Assembly (NCBI GenBank): GCA_965267505.1 | Contig: OZ254081.1 | Location: 310,001-374,000 of the forward strand | Direction of reading: 5' to 3' | DNA: 64,000 nucleotides | DNA from: JANQHS01 sp965267505 | Lineage (GTDB): Bacteria; Bacteroidota; Bacteroidia; Cytophagales; CCMP332 | In this document: positions 61,943 to 64,000 of the stretch, one piece after another | Numbering within the stretch: position 1 is the stretch's first letter | Layout of the letters: each line of letters starts with the position of its first letter | The notes under the pieces: generated by a model | What the model was told of the DNA's origin: nothing | Databases searched by the model: none | What the model saw: the letters and a program-made list of their open reading frames with translations, nothing else | Translations under genes and position numbers: made by a program

Positions 61943-63571
61943 TCAGGTCTGGATAACTCCTACCGAAAAGGGTTCTCTTTCTTTTTTTCCATTTGCCATC
62001 TCGATCCCCACTGAAACTATTTTTCTGGTCTCCAAGGGATCGATCACACCATCTACCCATAATCTGGATGCGGAATAGAAAGGTGAAAGTGTATCGTTGT
62101 ATTTGCCAGTTATCTCATCCAATAATTTCTTCTCATCCTCCTTGCTAACCTCTTTTCCTTTGCTTTTAAGGGAACTCATTTTTATTTGCAAAAGGGTTTT
62201 TCCGGCACTCTCTCCACTCATTACAGCCATTTTTGCTGTTGGCCAGGAAAAAATAAATCTGGGATCATAAGCCTTACCACACATCGCATAGTTACCAGCT
62301 CCGTAAGAGTTCCCTAAAACAAAAGTGAATTTCGGAACCTTGCTATTTGCCACAGCATTAACCATTTTGGCCCCATCCTTAATGATTCCTCCGTGCTCAG
62401 ACCTGGAGCCTACCATAAACCCGCTCACGTCCTGTAAAAAAACCAGAGGGATCCTCTTTTGATTACAATTCAGTATGAACCTCGCTGCCTTATCTGCAGA
62501 ATCAGAATAGATCACTCCGCCCATTTGCATTTCGCCCTTTTTAGTCTTTAAGACCTTCCTTTGATTGGCAACAATTCCAACGGACCATCCATCGATCCGC
62601 GCAAGTGCGCAAATAATGGTTTGCCCGTAGTTTTCCTTATACTCATTGATCTCGGAATTGTCTACAAGCCTCTTGATGATCTCCCTCATATCATAAGGCT
62701 TGATCCTATCGACAGGAAAGTGTTGGAAGATCTCCTTTTCATCCATTTTGGGTGAAGAAGGTTTTTCCCGGTTAAATCCCTGAGATGGGTTAGTACCCAT
62801 TTTGCTGAAGATGTCTCGGATTGCTTCAATGCAATCTTCTTCGGTTTTAAACTTATAATCCGTAACCCCGCTGATTTCGGAGGTTGTTTCAGCTCCTCCT
62901 AAGGTTTCATTATCAATGTCTTCGCCAATAGCTGCTTTGACCAAATAAGAACCGGCAAGGAAGATAGAACCATTTCCTTCGATGATCATGGCTTCATCGC
63001 TCATAACCGGAAGGTAAGCTCCTCCTGCAACACAGCTGCCCATTATTGCAGAAATCTGAGGAATGCCTCTCGAAGACATGACCGCATTGTTCCTGAAGAT
63101 CCTACCAAAATGTTCCTTGTCTGGAAATACCTCATCCTGCATGGGTAGAAAAACCCCGGCAGAGTCTACCAGATAGACAATGGGAAGATCATTCTCCATT
63201 GAGATCTCCTGCGCCCGTAAATTCTTCTTTGCCGTGATCGGGAACCATGCTCCAGCTTTAACAGAGGGATCGTTAGCTACGACTATAGCTGGACGTCCTG
63301 AGATCTTCCCCACAACTACTACCACACCACCTGAAGGACAACCTCCATACTCCTTGTACATTGAATCGCCAGCAAAAGCCCCTATTTCGACTTGGGGGGC
63401 ACCTGTGTCCAATAGTTTATTGATCCTTTCCCTTGGAGGGTTTTTTCCTTTGGCCTCTAACTTTTTAAGTCTTTCTTTCCCACCACCCTGCTTTACTTCT
63501 TTGAATCTTCTTTCGAGATCAGAGACCAGCAAACGAAATTTATCTTCGTTCTTGTTCAGTTCTATATCCAT
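61943..63571 (-). CDS. Acyl-CoA carboxylase beta subunit (methylcrotonyl-CoA carboxylase-like)
   Basis: The carboxyltransferase of a biotin-dependent acyl-CoA carboxylase; 542 residues. It shows LVDSAGVFLPMQDEVFPDKEHFGRIF, MGSCVAGGAYLPVMSDEAMI and LGGAETTSEISGVTDY, the layout of methylcrotonyl- or geranyl-CoA carboxylases, and the C-terminal GNSYGAGNYAMCGKAYDPRFIFSWPTAKMAVM. Propionyl-CoA specificity is less likely. The biotin carboxylase at 25019 is a possible but unproven partner. It lies 31 bp downstream of the MCE gene and 4 bp upstream of the SirB1-like gene. Confidence 0.9.
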   Translation of the reverse strand: MDIELNKNEDKFRLLVSDLERRFKEVKQGGGKERLKKLEAKGKNPPRERINKLLDTGAPQVEIGAFAGDSMYKEYGGCPSGGVVVVVGKISGRPAIVVANDPSVKAGAWFPITAKKNLRAQEISMENDLPIVYLVDSAGVFLPMQDEVFPDKEHFGRIFRNNAVMSSRGIPQISAIMGSCVAGGAYLPVMSDEAMIIEGNGSIFLAGSYLVKAAIGEDIDNETLGGAETTSEISGVTDYKFKTEEDCIEAIRDIFSKMGTNPSQGFNREKPSSPKMDEKEIFQHFPVDRIKPYDMREIIKRLVDNSEINEYKENYGQTIICALARIDGWSVGIVANQRKVLKTKKGEMQMGGVIYSDSADKAARFILNCNQKRIPLVFLQDVSGFMVGSRSEHGGIIKDGAKMVNAVANSKVPKFTFVLGNSYGAGNYAMCGKAYDPRFIFSWPTAKMAVMSGESAGKTLLQIKMSSLKSKGKEVSKEDEKKLLDEITGKYNDTLSPFYSASRLWVDGVIDPLETRKIVSVGIEMANGKKEREPFSVGVIQT

Positions 63572-63602
63572 AGTGGAATTAAAATAAGGATTTCCCTTTT
63601 CC

Positions 63603-64000
63603 TTAGAAAAGAGAAAGTTTCACATAACGTTTTGGATTCTCTTTAAGGTCTACTAACAAAGAGTCCAAATCCATAATAGCCTGGTTCAGGTTCAGGTATA
63701 AAGAATCATCCTGAGACAATTTACCCAAGGTGCCCTGACCATTTGCCATCCTTTGAGTAACAAGCTCCATGCTTTCAAGGTTTGCTCTCATTGCTCTTAG
63801 GGTACTTGCCAATTCTTGTGGGTCTATGCTATCGGCCACTACATCCAATTTGGATGTGAAAGAATTAAGATTTTCTGCCCCCTTGCCTAATTCAAGCAAA
63901 AGCGAATCCATATGGGCCGTTGAATTCCTGATATTCGCTCTGTTCTCAACAATCATTTGGCGGGTGTTCGCCATGGTCAAAGTGAATTCCTGAATTGCCT
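63603..64000 (-). CDS. MCE/MlaD-family protein, C-terminal part (5' end beyond window)
   Basis: The frame runs off the right edge, so only the last 131 residues are seen. They are almost wholly helical with heptad-like leucines and asparagines, then MANGQGTLGKLSQDDSLYLNLNQAI, a segment typical of the C-terminus of MCE (MlaD-like) lipid-transport proteins in Bacteroidota. The MCE domain itself would lie in the missing part. These proteins carry phospholipids between the membranes. It precedes the acyl-CoA carboxylase gene on the same strand. Confidence 0.75.
   Translation of the reverse strand, partial: AIQEFTLTMANTRQMIVENRANIRNSTAHMDSLLLELGKGAENLNSFTSKLDVVADSIDPQELASTLRAMRANLESMELVTQRMANGQGTLGKLSQDDSLYLNLNQAIMDLDSLLVDLKENPKRYVKLSLF

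Noticed and set aside
1..64000. Mobile elements, CRISPR arrays, tRNA or rRNA genes
   Set aside because: No direct repeats with regular spacing, no transposase or integrase reading frame and no tRNA-like cloverleaf were seen in the few intergenic gaps.

Overview
This 64 kb window is a piece of a Bacteroidota chromosome. The evidence is a set of genes typical of that phylum: the gliding ABC transporter genes gldA-gldF-gldG, a type IX secretion plug protein, the lipoprotein-type Omp85 protein TamL, Bat aerotolerance genes, type III glutamine synthetase, a fused E1 alpha/beta 2-oxoacid dehydrogenase, DUF4290-murA, DUF3109, DUF3276 and a short histone H1-like protein. Several promoters match the Bacteroidota pattern TTG-N19/20-TAnnTTTG, and start codons mostly lack Shine-Dalgarno sites. 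The gene content suits an aerobic, possibly gliding member of Cytophagales or Flavobacteriales; the order is not certain. I see no rRNA, tRNA, insertion sequence, prophage, CRISPR array or recognisable defence system. It reads as core chromosome.

Layout. 1-8135 (+): the ends of an oligopeptide-type ABC transporter (two permeases), then BatB-like and BatC-like proteins, a thiolase, a 16-repeat MORN/YwqK secreted protein, purC, a STAS protein and a queuosine-precursor transporter. 8128-16823: an RNA methyltransferase divergent from tamL, the E1 fusion, a PAP2 phosphatase, a small membrane protein and a penicillin acylase. 16865-23377 (+): a secreted unknown, the Sua5/TsaC enzyme, two lipoproteins, ligA, a DUF6913-like gene and dapA. 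23392-31507: the H1-like small protein, a serine palmitoyltransferase-like enzyme, biotin carboxylase, DUF1015, a flavoprotein and glnN. 31690-39669: mtaB, an M2 peptidase, DUF3109, a UvrD/PcrA helicase, DUF4290 and murA. 39670-41717 (-): an Mpo1-like protein, DUF2911 and murB. 41859-51222 (+): an SDR enzyme, gldA-gldF-gldG, DUF4340, dnaN, an ABC-F ATPase and the T9SS plug protein. 51225-64000: an outer-membrane barrel, DUF58, DUF3276, ychF, a CapD-type sugar dehydratase, PaaN, a small membrane protein, a HesB-like protein, folB, DivIVA, a phosphopantetheinyl transferase, a SirB1-like protein, acyl-CoA carboxylase beta and the C-terminal end of an MCE/MlaD protein.

How it fits together. Envelope building dominates: murA, murB, tamL, the MCE protein, CapD, a sphingolipid-type synthase, DivIVA, the Gld transporter and the T9SS plug. 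Acyl-CoA metabolism recurs as well: thiolase, biotin carboxylase, carboxyltransferase, PaaN and the E1 fusion. The chromosome is very compact. All eleven convergent gene pairs overlap or lie within 14 bp of each other, and I see only four clear intrinsic terminators. No stretch longer than 300 bases lacks a gene. The most notable points are an Asp in place of the catalytic Cys in MurA, a dihydrolipoamide dehydrogenase-like flavoprotein without its redox cysteines, a HesB-like protein without its C-terminal cysteines, a terminator that overlaps the next promoter, a probable leaderless mtaB mRNA and a strong codon-context bias at Ile codons. I did not find a clearly new multi-gene system.
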